NCBI GenBank assembly: GCA_964634565.1
Contig: CAZWLP010000011.1
Coordinates: 1 to 47,793 of the forward strand
Length of the DNA stretch: 47,793 nt
Direction: 5' to 3'
Source of the DNA: JAUVKT01 sp964634565
GTDB lineage: Bacteria; Bacteroidota; Bacteroidia; Bacteroidales; VadinHA17
A program made the translations under genes and the position numbers. The notes under the pieces are model-generated. The model ran no database searches. It was not told the DNA's origin and saw only the letters and a list, made by a program, of their open reading frames with translations. Positions 24,371 to 33,009 of the stretch are shown piece after piece (the first letter of the stretch is position 1; each line of letters opens with the position of its first letter).

Positions 24371-26929
24371 ATGAATAAATTTATTTTGACAGCATTAGTG
24401 CTGCTCTTTTTCCCTGTTAATGCTTTCTCACAGGATGTTAATATCGATTCATGGTTAATTAAAGGTCCTGTTGAGGTTCAAAAGCCGCTTTATATATCGG
24501 GCAACGACATAAATAATGATGAGTATGCCACAAAAAACCTTCTGACAGAAAATTATATTAACCTGACCGGACTATTTCCTGTTATTGGAGATAAGTGGAA
24601 GGCTGCGAAGACGGGCAAAGAGGGTTTTGTAACTATTAAACCGCTAAAAAAAGCGGATATGCAGATCTCTTACCTGTCATTTTATATTGAATCGGACGGA
24701 CTCGATGAAATAAAGATAGAGGTTGAGAGTGCCCAGATGTTCGAGGTCTTCCTTGCCGGTAAAAAGATCAGTTCAAATTACACTCTTGCCGACGAGGGAA
24801 AGACTGTTAAGCGGACGGGCACAATTGATGTTGACCCCGGTAAATATGTAATAGTTGTAAAATCCCTTTATACAGGTGAAAATAAAAATGACTGGCAGCT
24901 TAAGGCAGATCTGAGCGGCGTCCCTGACAGGGGCCTTATTCTATCGACCGAGCCTGCTCAGAAAATGACGATTCACCACCTGCTTGAAGGACCCAAGATG
25001 GGCTCTATGTCTCTTTCTCCTAACGGAAAATATGTGGCTGTAACATACTCTGAGGTCGATACCGAAACAGGCAAGAGCGGGTCGTGGACAGAAATAAAGG
25101 AAAGTGCTTCGGGAAAAATTATTCAGAGCTTCAGGAAGGACGGGACAACAGGATACAGGTGGATGCCTCGTGGTAACAGGATTTATTTTACAGAGAGAAA
25201 GGATGATCTGTCGACTATCTGGGTATATGATTTTGACAGCGGCAAAGAATATGCTATAGTAGAAAATATAGCAGATATGTCTGGCTTCTCCTGGGCCCCC
25301 GACTGTTCGTTTATTATTTATAATGTTCGTGAGACAGAAAAAAGGGGAGGTAAGTCTTCGCTGAAATATATGGATGAACTGGGCAACCGTACTTTCAGAC
25401 CAACAAGTTACAATCAGCTTTATAAGTATAATATAGCCGATAAAATATCCACCAGGTTAACGTATGGAGAGCCGGGTGCCTCACTGAATGATATCAGTCA
25501 TAATGGCAAATATATTGTATTCAGCAGCTCCAGACCTAATCCGACCCAGCGTCCCTTTACTCTTCAAAATATGTACCTTATGGACCTGGAAAAGGGTGAG
25601 GTAAAGACTCTGTGGGAAGATTTCAGATGGTCGGGCTATGCAAGCTTTTCTCCTGACGACAGTAAGTTGCTTGTTGCCGGCGGACCGGATACATTTGGGG
25701 AAACAGGAAGAAATATAGGCGATCAGAAGATGGCCAATAACTACGACGGTCAGCTCTATATTTACGACCTGGCGACAGGTGATGTTGATCCGATAACAAA
25801 GAACTTTAATCCTGCTGTTGGCTCGGCTAACTGGCATAGTGTTGATAATAAAATTTATATCACTGCATCAGACGAGGTTTATAGCAGACTCTTTTGCTGG
25901 GATGAGCAAAGTCGTGAATTCAAAAATATTGCTGTTGAGCCGGATAACATGTCGGCAGGAAGTTTCGCCTCAGGAGCTCTTAAGGCAGTTTACACCGGGA
26001 CAAGCATGAGCAAGCATAACAGGGGCTGGCTATTAGACCTGGTAAGTGGTGAGAGCAGGCTGATTGAAAACCCCGAAGAAGAGACATACAAAAATGTTAA
26101 GTTCGGGAAAGATGAGGACTGGAACTTTAAGATGCCCGATGGAAGGGAGATAAAGGGATATATGATGTACCCGGTGGATTTTGATGCTTCAAAAAAATAT
26201 CCTCTTATAGTAAATTACTACGGCGGCACCTCCCCTGTTGAAAAGTCGTTCGGTGGTCGTTACCCAATGGAAATATGGGCAGCTAATGGTTATGTTGTTT
26301 TTGTTCCACAACCCAGCGGAGCCACAGGCTTTGGCCAGGAATTTTCGGCCAGGCATCAGAATACCTGGGGTATGGATGCAGCCGATGAGGTTATTGAGGG
26401 AACAAAACAGTTTCTGGCAGCACACGACTTTGTCGACCCTGCAAGAGTAGGCTGTATAGGTGCTTCATACGGGGGATTTATGACTATGCTGCTACAGACC
26501 AAAACAGATATTTTTGCCTGCGCCATATCACATGCAGGAATAAGCAGCATAAGCTCCTACTGGGGCGAAGGCTACTGGGGTTATGCATATTCGTCTGAGG
26601 CAACAGGCGATTCATATCCATGGAACAGAGAGGATATCTACGTAGGTCAGAGTCCGCTGTTCAGTGCAGATAAGATAACAACGCCCCTCTTGCTGCTACA
26701 TGGATCTGTCGATACCAACGTGCCCCTGGGCGAATCGCTTCAGCTGTGGGTTGGTCTTAAAATCCTTGGTCGCCCCGTTGAGATGGTGCAGGTTGAAGGT
26801 GAAGATCATCATATACTTACTTATTCAAAACGTATTGAGTGGCATAATGCTATTATGTCGTGGTTTGGCAAGTATCTTAAAGATGATGGCGCTGACTGGA
26901 AGAAAATGTTTCCGAAGAGCAAGCTGTAG
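24371..26929 (+). CDS. Exported S9 prolyl oligopeptidase-family serine peptidase
   Basis: An 852-residue secreted peptidase. I choose the ATG at 24371, which gives the signal peptide MNKFILTALVLLFFPVNAFS; an upstream TTG at 24347 would add eight unlikely residues. An N-terminal region unlike the usual family (about 25-190, beta-rich) precedes a beta-propeller (about 200-570) and an alpha/beta hydrolase domain. The catalytic triad in 852-residue numbering is S699 in GASYGGF, D781 in GSVDTNVP and H813 in GEDHH. It should cleave peptides in the periplasm or outside. Its place beside LacI suggests co-regulation with glucan use, perhaps on glycopeptide material; this is inference. The last codons overlap a hairpin repeat. 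Confidence 0.93.
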   Translation: MNKFILTALVLLFFPVNAFSQDVNIDSWLIKGPVEVQKPLYISGNDINNDEYATKNLLTENYINLTGLFPVIGDKWKAAKTGKEGFVTIKPLKKADMQISYLSFYIESDGLDEIKIEVESAQMFEVFLAGKKISSNYTLADEGKTVKRTGTIDVDPGKYVIVVKSLYTGENKNDWQLKADLSGVPDRGLILSTEPAQKMTIHHLLEGPKMGSMSLSPNGKYVAVTYSEVDTETGKSGSWTEIKESASGKIIQSFRKDGTTGYRWMPRGNRIYFTERKDDLSTIWVYDFDSGKEYAIVENIADMSGFSWAPDCSFIIYNVRETEKRGGKSSLKYMDELGNRTFRPTSYNQLYKYNIADKISTRLTYGEPGASLNDISHNGKYIVFSSSRPNPTQRPFTLQNMYLMDLEKGEVKTLWEDFRWSGYASFSPDDSKLLVAGGPDTFGETGRNIGDQKMANNYDGQLYIYDLATGDVDPITKNFNPAVGSANWHSVDNKIYITASDEVYSRLFCWDEQSREFKNIAVEPDNMSAGSFASGALKAVYTGTSMSKHNRGWLLDLVSGESRLIENPEEETYKNVKFGKDEDWNFKMPDGREIKGYMMYPVDFDASKKYPLIVNYYGGTSPVEKSFGGRYPMEIWAANGYVVFVPQPSGATGFGQEFSARHQNTWGMDAADEVIEGTKQFLAAHDFVDPARVGCIGASYGGFMTMLLQTKTDIFACAISHAGISSISSYWGEGYWGYAYSSEATGDSYPWNREDIYVGQSPLFSADKITTPLLLLHGSVDTNVPLGESLQLWVGLKILGRPVEMVQVEGEDHHILTYSKRIEWHNAIMSWFGKYLKDDGADWKKMFPKSKL

Positions 26930-27050
26930 CTTGCTGAGACGTTAGACAAAAGGTTGAGATAGCAGCAGAGCTGCCAATGGTTGAGATTGTTGCTATCGCA
27001 ACAAGTAGTTTAGATGCTTGCTCCGCAAGCAATGGTTTAAAATTGAAACT
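26918..27050. repeat. Array of four mini-hairpins with different stems
   Basis: Four hairpins in a row: AGCAAGC-TGTA-GCTTGCT (26918-26935, covering the S9 peptidase stop codon), GCAGC-AGA-GCTGC (26962-26974), TTGTTGC-TATC-GCAACAA (26987-27004) and GCTTGC-TCC-GCAAGC (27016-27030). The stems differ in sequence but each is perfectly paired. The linkers share the pattern (A)AAGGTTGAGAT, AATGGTTGAGAT, AGTAGTTTAGAT and AATGGTTTAAAAT. The last three are spaced about 27-28 bp apart. They fill the space between two convergent genes, so a terminator role is possible, but no long T-runs follow. Confidence 0.85.
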
Positions 27051-27070
27051 CTTTTCAACTCATTTTCATC

Positions 27071-30000
27071 CTATTCTTCAGGGAATACTTTCCTGGCATA
27101 TTCTGCTTTTGAGCCAAGGTGACTTTCCCAGGGTCTGATGCTATAGTTAAATGTTGCCTTTTTAGTATTAAGAAGGTACCTTTCCATCGGTCCCGGTCCG
27201 CAGCTACCACCTCCCAGTCCGCTATGCGCCATATCAATTGTTAATATTGTTTCCTTTCTTTTTGTCAGTTCGTAAGGATGATTAGCCTTCTCCAGGTCCA
27301 TAGGGGTATAGTGCAGTGCACTGAAATTCATATTTTGCGGTGCAACAATCATAAGGCCAAATCCACCTTTATTTGTGACCGTAAACCATCTGACATTGGT
27401 TCTGTTGCCACAATCCTGGGGCCTGATATAGGGCACAAACATATCATCGACGCTGGTAATATACTTGCCTATTGCTGCGCTGCTGTTACGATCGACATAG
27501 TTCTCGTGCGGGCCTGCTCCAAAATATTCGACCGTCTCAAATCCTTCGGGCAGCTCCATAATAAATCCGAGTTTAGCAAGGGGCCATTCTGCCTGATCTG
27601 GATCAAAGCTGTTTTCTATATCTATTGCTCCATTGCCCCATACGGTATAGGATGATTTTGTTCTGAGTGTATAGGAGGAAGGAGAGACCGATTCCATCTC
27701 AATACTTACCTTAACGACCCTATCGCTCAGGAGCTTATAATTGAAGCTTATTACCTTATGTGTCATATCTCCCAGTCCGGCATCTCTCCATTTTGGTCCC
27801 GGTCCGCTACCAAAGATATAATCATTATCAACGGGGGCCCTGAAGACATTAGGCAGGGGTCCTCCAATATTCTCGTTACTCTCCGTAGAGGTATAAATCA
27901 TGCGCGTTTCAGGCTTAACTCCCTCAATAGCGACGGGATCGGTTTCAATCACCTTGTTTCCGAAATAGGACATCTCTGTGATAGTACCGGCCAACATATT
28001 AAAGTTTACATTAAAGTATTTACCTGTTATGGTAAGATCATTATCAAGCTTATCGACCTTTATTGGATATATTTCTGATTTATCCATAATCACCGAGTTA
28101 TCAACCTCAAGTGTTGTGGCAAAATTAAGAGGGAGCTGTTCCCATGCAACAATATGACCCACAGTACCCCAACAGCAATCAGAACGAAGAGCAAACTGAA
28201 CCTTCAGATAATATTCATGTCCCTTATCAAAATAGATATCTCCCATATCAAGGTTTATCTCGCTGGTCGCTCCCGGCTCAATACTCACTGTGTCGGTGCT
28301 GCCCGACCTTATTACCGATCCGTCGCGCTCAAGCAGCCAGTTAAGTTTAAAGTCGGACAGGTTAATAAACTGGTAGCAGTTAGTTACTTTTATTTTACCT
28401 GCCGAGGCATCTGTTGCCTCTATTTTGATATACTGGTAAACCTTCTTCATCTCCTCCATCTTTGGAGTTACCTGCCTGTCGGGCGTTGTAAGTCCGTTAA
28501 TGCAGAAGTTCCAGTCTGTTGGTCTGTCTCCAAAATCACCTCCATAGGCGAAGAAATATTCCTTATCACTTCCCGGCACTTTTTTAGCAAGACCCTGATC
28601 AACCCAGTCCCAGATACAGCCACCAATAAGACGATCGTGACTTTCGATAACATCCCAGTACTCCTTAAGATTACCGACGGCATTACCCATGGCATGAGCA
28701 TATTCGCACATTATAAAGGGCTTGGGATTATCTTTTTTACCTGTATTATCGAGCCACTCCACAGAGGGATACATTGTTGATTCAATATCTGCCACTTCAT
28801 TATTTCGTTCGTAGTGTATTGGTCGGCCAGTATCAATATCTAATATAGCCTTACGGCAGGCCACAAAATTAACACCCGGCCCTGCCTCATTACCCATCGA
28901 CCAGATAATTATTGAGGGATGGTTTTTGTCGCGCTGCACCATGCTTACCTGTCGGTCGACATGAGCTTTTTGCCATTCCACATCATGACTGAGTGAGGCC
29001 TCACCGTAACCCATGCCATGAGATTCGACATTAGCCTCATCGATAACATAGATTCCATATTTATCGCACAGCTTATAGAAGTCGGGGTGATCGGGATAGT
29101 GACAGGTACGTACGGTATTAACATTAAATTGCTTAAAGAGAGTAAGATCTTTAATCATGCTCTCGAGAGACACATAACGACCTGTATAGGGATCGTGCTC
29201 ATGGCGGTTTACTCCTTTCAGCTTTACAGATCTACCATTTACCCATAGCTGCTGATCTTTAATCTCTATCTTTCTGAATCCAAATCCTGATGCCAGCACC
29301 TCCCTGGTAATTCCCTTACTGTCTTTTACAACAAAGACGACCTTATAAAGATTGGGTATCTCGGCCGACCACAGATCGGGTTTTTGTATTTCTTTTGATA
29401 TACTTACCCTTTCTCCCTTCGTTTGAGATATGCTGTTTACGGGTGTGGTAATTATTGGTTTTTGATTAGAATACTTCTCTCCGTCTTTAAGAAGATATGT
29501 TTCAATGGTAAGAGACTCATTATCTCCGTAATTCTTAATAGTAAGGTCGGCGATAAAGTTTGCAGAGCTAAAATCGTCAGTCAGCTCTGACCTTAAAAAA
29601 TAGTCCCACAGATGAGTCTTCGGCCTTGAATAAAGGAATACATCCCTGTATATGCCACTCAGGCGCCATATGTCCTGGTCCTCAAGATAAGACCCATCGC
29701 TCCAGCGATATACTTCAACTGATATAGTATTCTCTCCGGCAGACACATAGTCAGTAATATTAAATTCTGCCGGAGTCATGCTGCCCTGGCTATATCCTAC
29801 CTTCACTCCGTTTATCCACAGGTAGAAGGCGCTTTTCACACCGGCAAAGTGCACAAATATTTCGCGACCGTCCCACGATTCGGGTACTATAAAATCACGC
29901 TTATATGATCCTACCGGGTTAGGCAGCTCATTTTTGGTGTAGCCTGCCGGGGCCGGTCCGATAATCTTGGGCGGATTTTTTGCGAAGGGATATCTTACAT

Positions 30001-30349
30001 TGGTATATATTGGTTTGCCATAGCCCTGCAGCTGCCAGTTGGAAGGAACAACAATATTGTCCCAGTAGCTTACATCATAATTTGTTTTATAAAAATCTAC
30101 CAGCCTCATATCGGGGTGACTCACCCAGTTAAATTTCCATATGCCGTTAAGGCTCTCGTACCAGGGTGAATTATCGGGCACATCATTTATGGCCTGCGAA
30201 ATGCTTCCATATGGGATATAACTTGCATGCGCCTCTTCCTTATTTATTCCTATTACGGCAGGATTTTCCCAATCATTTGGTTGAGCTGTTACCGGCAATG
30301 CCAGCAGCAGGTTTGCTATAATAAGAGCTAATTGTCTGATATTCTTCAT
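27071..30349 (-). CDS. Secreted beta-galactosidase, GH2 (LacZ type)
   Basis: A 1092-residue retaining beta-galactosidase. A signal peptide (1-22, ending VTAQ) places it in the periplasm. The order is sugar-binding jelly roll (about 60-240), Ig-like domain (about 245-360), TIM barrel (about 362-660), a second Ig-like domain and the C-terminal beta-galactosidase small-chain domain (about 820-1085). Catalytic residues are acid/base E488 in WSMGNEAGPG and nucleophile E549 in FIMCEYAHAMGN. It is the last gene of a minus-strand run with a GNAT-like gene 56 bp upstream. It faces the S9 peptidase across the hairpin array. It hydrolyses beta-galactosides, so it is not an obvious part of the alpha-glucan locus. 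Confidence 0.96.
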   Translation of the reverse strand: MKNIRQLALIIANLLLALPVTAQPNDWENPAVIGINKEEAHASYIPYGSISQAINDVPDNSPWYESLNGIWKFNWVSHPDMRLVDFYKTNYDVSYWDNIVVPSNWQLQGYGKPIYTNVRYPFAKNPPKIIGPAPAGYTKNELPNPVGSYKRDFIVPESWDGREIFVHFAGVKSAFYLWINGVKVGYSQGSMTPAEFNITDYVSAGENTISVEVYRWSDGSYLEDQDIWRLSGIYRDVFLYSRPKTHLWDYFLRSELTDDFSSANFIADLTIKNYGDNESLTIETYLLKDGEKYSNQKPIITTPVNSISQTKGERVSISKEIQKPDLWSAEIPNLYKVVFVVKDSKGITREVLASGFGFRKIEIKDQQLWVNGRSVKLKGVNRHEHDPYTGRYVSLESMIKDLTLFKQFNVNTVRTCHYPDHPDFYKLCDKYGIYVIDEANVESHGMGYGEASLSHDVEWQKAHVDRQVSMVQRDKNHPSIIIWSMGNEAGPGVNFVACRKAILDIDTGRPIHYERNNEVADIESTMYPSVEWLDNTGKKDNPKPFIMCEYAHAMGNAVGNLKEYWDVIESHDRLIGGCIWDWVDQGLAKKVPGSDKEYFFAYGGDFGDRPTDWNFCINGLTTPDRQVTPKMEEMKKVYQYIKIEATDASAGKIKVTNCYQFINLSDFKLNWLLERDGSVIRSGSTDTVSIEPGATSEINLDMGDIYFDKGHEYYLKVQFALRSDCCWGTVGHIVAWEQLPLNFATTLEVDNSVIMDKSEIYPIKVDKLDNDLTITGKYFNVNFNMLAGTITEMSYFGNKVIETDPVAIEGVKPETRMIYTSTESNENIGGPLPNVFRAPVDNDYIFGSGPGPKWRDAGLGDMTHKVISFNYKLLSDRVVKVSIEMESVSPSSYTLRTKSSYTVWGNGAIDIENSFDPDQAEWPLAKLGFIMELPEGFETVEYFGAGPHENYVDRNSSAAIGKYITSVDDMFVPYIRPQDCGNRTNVRWFTVTNKGGFGLMIVAPQNMNFSALHYTPMDLEKANHPYELTKRKETILTIDMAHSGLGGGSCGPGPMERYLLNTKKATFNYSIRPWESHLGSKAEYARKVFPEE

Positions 30350-30372
30350 ATCTGGTTCTTTTTATGATACAA

Positions 30373-30402
30373 GCCTTTGCCTTTTGCCTTATATCTTTTG
30401 CC
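30373..30402. repeat. TTTGCC tandem repeat in the GNAT-GH2 spacer
   Basis: GCCTTTGCCTTTTGCCTT followed by ATATCTTTTGCC, a short degenerate tandem of TTTGCC units between two genes of the same transcript. No function is evident. Confidence 0.5.
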
Positions 30403-30405
30403 TGA

Positions 30406-31527
30406 TCAAGTGAAATCAAAGCCCGAAATAAAAGCCGGATTTTCGTAAAAGAAGTCTTTCTCCTTTTCTTCCAGGTTAACAAAGTTAGCGTATACCAGTC
30501 CGGGTTTAGCATTAAGCATTCTGTTCAGGGCGCCCATATTGAGATCACTTCTAAGCATCTCAAACAGCTTACTTCTGTCGTCGACCCAGGTAAGTCCGGT
30601 ATTAAAATTTTCGATGGCGCAAACCGACTCCATCAGGGCCTCAAGATCTTTCTCATGACCTGGTTTAACATAAATGGACCCAAAAACAAGAAACTGGAAG
30701 ATCCCCGGTTTAAAGAGTCGCCTGTACCATGGTGCCCATGGAAATATATGCATAAAGATCCACCCCCAGGCGCCCGGCACATTTACAACATCATATTTTG
30801 TAGGTATGGCACTCAGACCGGCTACTATGTCGCCATTTAATGTTTTTACATAATATCTGTCTTCCAGAAAGGTGTTTTCGTCTGTATAGAAGGAATAATT
30901 TTTATAATAATCGCTTAAGAGAGATAGCATCTCCTGTCGTTTTGCAGGCTCAAGTTTCGCAACATCCCTGTCGGCCTGTGGATTAAAACGGCTAAAAGCC
31001 ACTGTCAGAAACGAGCGTATATACTGAAAGCCAACCTGGTGTATAATATTTTTTGATCTTTCATTTGCACTTTCTACATAGGCATATACAACATTTTTAT
31101 CGCCTTCCTTATAATCGGGTAGCTCAAGCATATGTGGTTGCCGGAAGAATGACAGGATCCTGCCCTTCATTGAGTCGTCAGATGCAGCGGCATCCCTGAT
31201 TTTTTTCCTATTTCCCGAATCCTCTTCAGACTGAAAACTTGAATAAACAGCGAGGTACCTGAGATAAATACCGTGGAGGGAATTTTCTCCCTGGTGTATT
31301 TTCCTGTAGCACAACCCAACTGTTCCGGTAAGCCTGTCGTCCTTATAGAGTGAGACAAAGCGAATATTTTTATATGCTTCAATGCGCGACCCGATAGATT
31401 GAAGGATATAGCGCATCCCTCCCTTGCTGCCAAGCACTGTTTTACTAAGCAGCTCCACAATATTGCTATCGGCCTTATCGGTAAGTATAGCACTGAGTCC
31501 CTTAAAACTCAGAAGGGTTTTTTTCAT
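30406..31527 (-). CDS. GNAT-like acyltransferase, function unknown
   Basis: A 373-residue cytoplasmic protein that looks like one or two GNAT folds. The best evidence is VYAYVESANERSKNIIHQVGF (about 147-170), which resembles the acetyl-CoA-binding end and C-terminal strand of N-acetyltransferases, after a strand pattern with KDDRLTGTVGL. A hydrophobic, Trp-rich stretch (GWIFMHIFPWAPWYRRLFKP, about 262-281) and a second mixed domain follow. No catalytic residue can be assigned. It sits 8 bp after the DUF4197 gene, with IspD and an acyl-CoA synthetase upstream in the same run. That neighbourhood could hint at lipid or acyl chemistry, but this is weak. Confidence 0.7.
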   Translation of the reverse strand: MKKTLLSFKGLSAILTDKADSNIVELLSKTVLGSKGGMRYILQSIGSRIEAYKNIRFVSLYKDDRLTGTVGLCYRKIHQGENSLHGIYLRYLAVYSSFQSEEDSGNRKKIRDAAASDDSMKGRILSFFRQPHMLELPDYKEGDKNVVYAYVESANERSKNIIHQVGFQYIRSFLTVAFSRFNPQADRDVAKLEPAKRQEMLSLLSDYYKNYSFYTDENTFLEDRYYVKTLNGDIVAGLSAIPTKYDVVNVPGAWGWIFMHIFPWAPWYRRLFKPGIFQFLVFGSIYVKPGHEKDLEALMESVCAIENFNTGLTWVDDRSKLFEMLRSDLNMGALNRMLNAKPGLVYANFVNLEEKEKDFFYENPAFISGFDFT

Positions 31528-31535
31528 AATTACAT

Positions 31536-32291
31536 TTAATTATCGAGGCTCCCGAATACTTTCTGAAGCAGTGGTGTAACCCTTGCGTTTACATTCTTCC
31601 TGATCTTTAATTCCTCTTCGGCAACCTTAATAAACATACCATCGAGAGCCCTTTGAGTAAGATAGGTGCTGAGGTCTGTTTCGACCGGTGTAAATCCCGC
31701 CAGTTTACCCGGAATTGAATTTGCGAGTTTGTTCCAGTTCCCTGTAAGGGCATCCCAGGAGTCCTGAGTGGATACATTTCCTACCAGGGGTTTATTAACC
31801 GAGTTTTGAATCTTTGGACTATAGAGATTAAAAAGTTCGTTATAGGTGGTACGGTGCAGGTACTGTGTTGCAGCGTCATCTTCTCCTTTCAGAATAGAAA
31901 AAGCATCCATAATTGTCATTTGCCTTATGCTGTTAACGAATATGGGGGCAGCTTCTTTTGCAGCATCTTCGGCAGCCCTGTTAATACTCAGTATGGCATC
32001 CTGAACCAGCTTATCGCCTCCGGGTATTTTTGAAATATTATCAATTATAATATTTGCCTCTTCGGGCAGTAATATTTTTAGGGCTTCGTTGCCAAAATAT
32101 CCATCTTTTGCTCCCAGTATACCGGATGAATTTCTTGCCCCGGTAATTAATGCTTCCTTAAGCCCATCGGCCACTTCGCCTTCGGTAAGCGGAACATTGG
32201 TTGATACAGTGTCTAGAACCTGCATTAATTCAGCACATGATGTTAGCAGTAATGTAATTGTAAAAATTAGTGGTAGAATAAATTTTTTCAT
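31536..32291 (-). CDS. DUF4197 lipoprotein
   Basis: A 251-residue lipoprotein with lipobox LTSC (C19). The body is largely helical and matches the DUF4197 pattern: LTEGEVADGLKEALITGARN, GYFGNEALKILLPEE, INRAAEDAAKEAAPIFVNSI, and a C-terminal ALDGMFIKVAEEELKIRKN. Such proteins occur widely in Bacteroidota and Proteobacteria, and their function is unknown. It is exported to the periplasm or outer membrane. It lies 15 bp after ispD and 8 bp before the GNAT-like gene in one transcript. Confidence 0.9.
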   Translation of the reverse strand: MKKFILPLIFTITLLLTSCAELMQVLDTVSTNVPLTEGEVADGLKEALITGARNSSGILGAKDGYFGNEALKILLPEEANIIIDNISKIPGGDKLVQDAILSINRAAEDAAKEAAPIFVNSIRQMTIMDAFSILKGEDDAATQYLHRTTYNELFNLYSPKIQNSVNKPLVGNVSTQDSWDALTGNWNKLANSIPGKLAGFTPVETDLSTYLTQRALDGMFIKVAEEELKIRKNVNARVTPLLQKVFGSLDN

Positions 32292-32306
32292 AGTTGGTGC
32301 TTATTT

Positions 32307-32984
32307 CTATTTATATTTCTCCAGCAGTGCCTCTGCTATCTGCATATCAAGAGGCTTTGTTAATTTTATATTTTCGCTATTACCATCAACAAGGCTTATA
32401 TTTATTCCGAGTCTTTCGACCACTGTAGCATCGTCGGTAAAATCAGGAGAATAGCTACAATCGTATGCCTTATGCAGGATATCTGATCTGAATACCTGGG
32501 GTGTTTGTACAAGCTTAATACTGTTCCTGTCGAGCGGTCTGCTGTTATTGGTGGCAGTCTCTATCTCTCTTACAGAATCTATAAGCGGTATTACAGGAAT
32601 GGCAGAGCCTGTCTTGTCGGCTGCCTCAAAGCAGGCCCGGATAGTTGATACATCCACAAGAGGTCTTACAGCATCATGAATTGCTATAAGCGAATCGTCT
32701 GCTGTATATTTAAGTCCGTTTTTTACAGAATAAAATCTTTCATTGCCCCCGGCAGCAACAGTATGCTGATAAGAAAAGTTATGCTCACTGCATAGTTTTC
32801 CCCAATAAGCTATTGATGCTTCAGGAAGAACCACAACGAACCTTATGTTCTCGTCATATTCCAGGAACCTGTCTATTGTATGCATAATTACCGGTTTTTC
32901 CTGAAGCAGCAGAAACTGTTTCGGAGTATCTGCTCCCATCCTGAGGCCTTCTCCCCCGGCCATTATCAATACATATTTTTGCAT
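32307..32984 (-). CDS. ispD: 2-C-methyl-D-erythritol 4-phosphate cytidylyltransferase
   Basis: Third step of the MEP isoprenoid pathway: transfers CMP from CTP to methylerythritol 4-phosphate. The 225-residue protein begins with the nucleotide-binding loop IMAGGEGLRMG...PKQF (7-24) and contains AIHDAVRP, LVQTPQVF, TDDATVVE and GNSENIKLTKPLD, all in the expected order. Length is normal. It lies 25 bp after the acyl-CoA synthetase gene. No other MEP gene is in the window. Confidence 0.97.
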   Translation of the reverse strand: MQKYVLIMAGGEGLRMGADTPKQFLLLQEKPVIMHTIDRFLEYDENIRFVVVLPEASIAYWGKLCSEHNFSYQHTVAAGGNERFYSVKNGLKYTADDSLIAIHDAVRPLVDVSTIRACFEAADKTGSAIPVIPLIDSVREIETATNNSRPLDRNSIKLVQTPQVFRSDILHKAYDCSYSPDFTDDATVVERLGINISLVDGNSENIKLTKPLDMQIAEALLEKYK

Positions 32985-33009
32985 TATCCTTATCTCTTAA
33001 AATATGATT

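Noticed and set aside
28154..28780. 208-codon open frame opposite the GH2 gene
   Set aside because: Antisense shadow of the beta-galactosidase coding sequence; no signals of its own.
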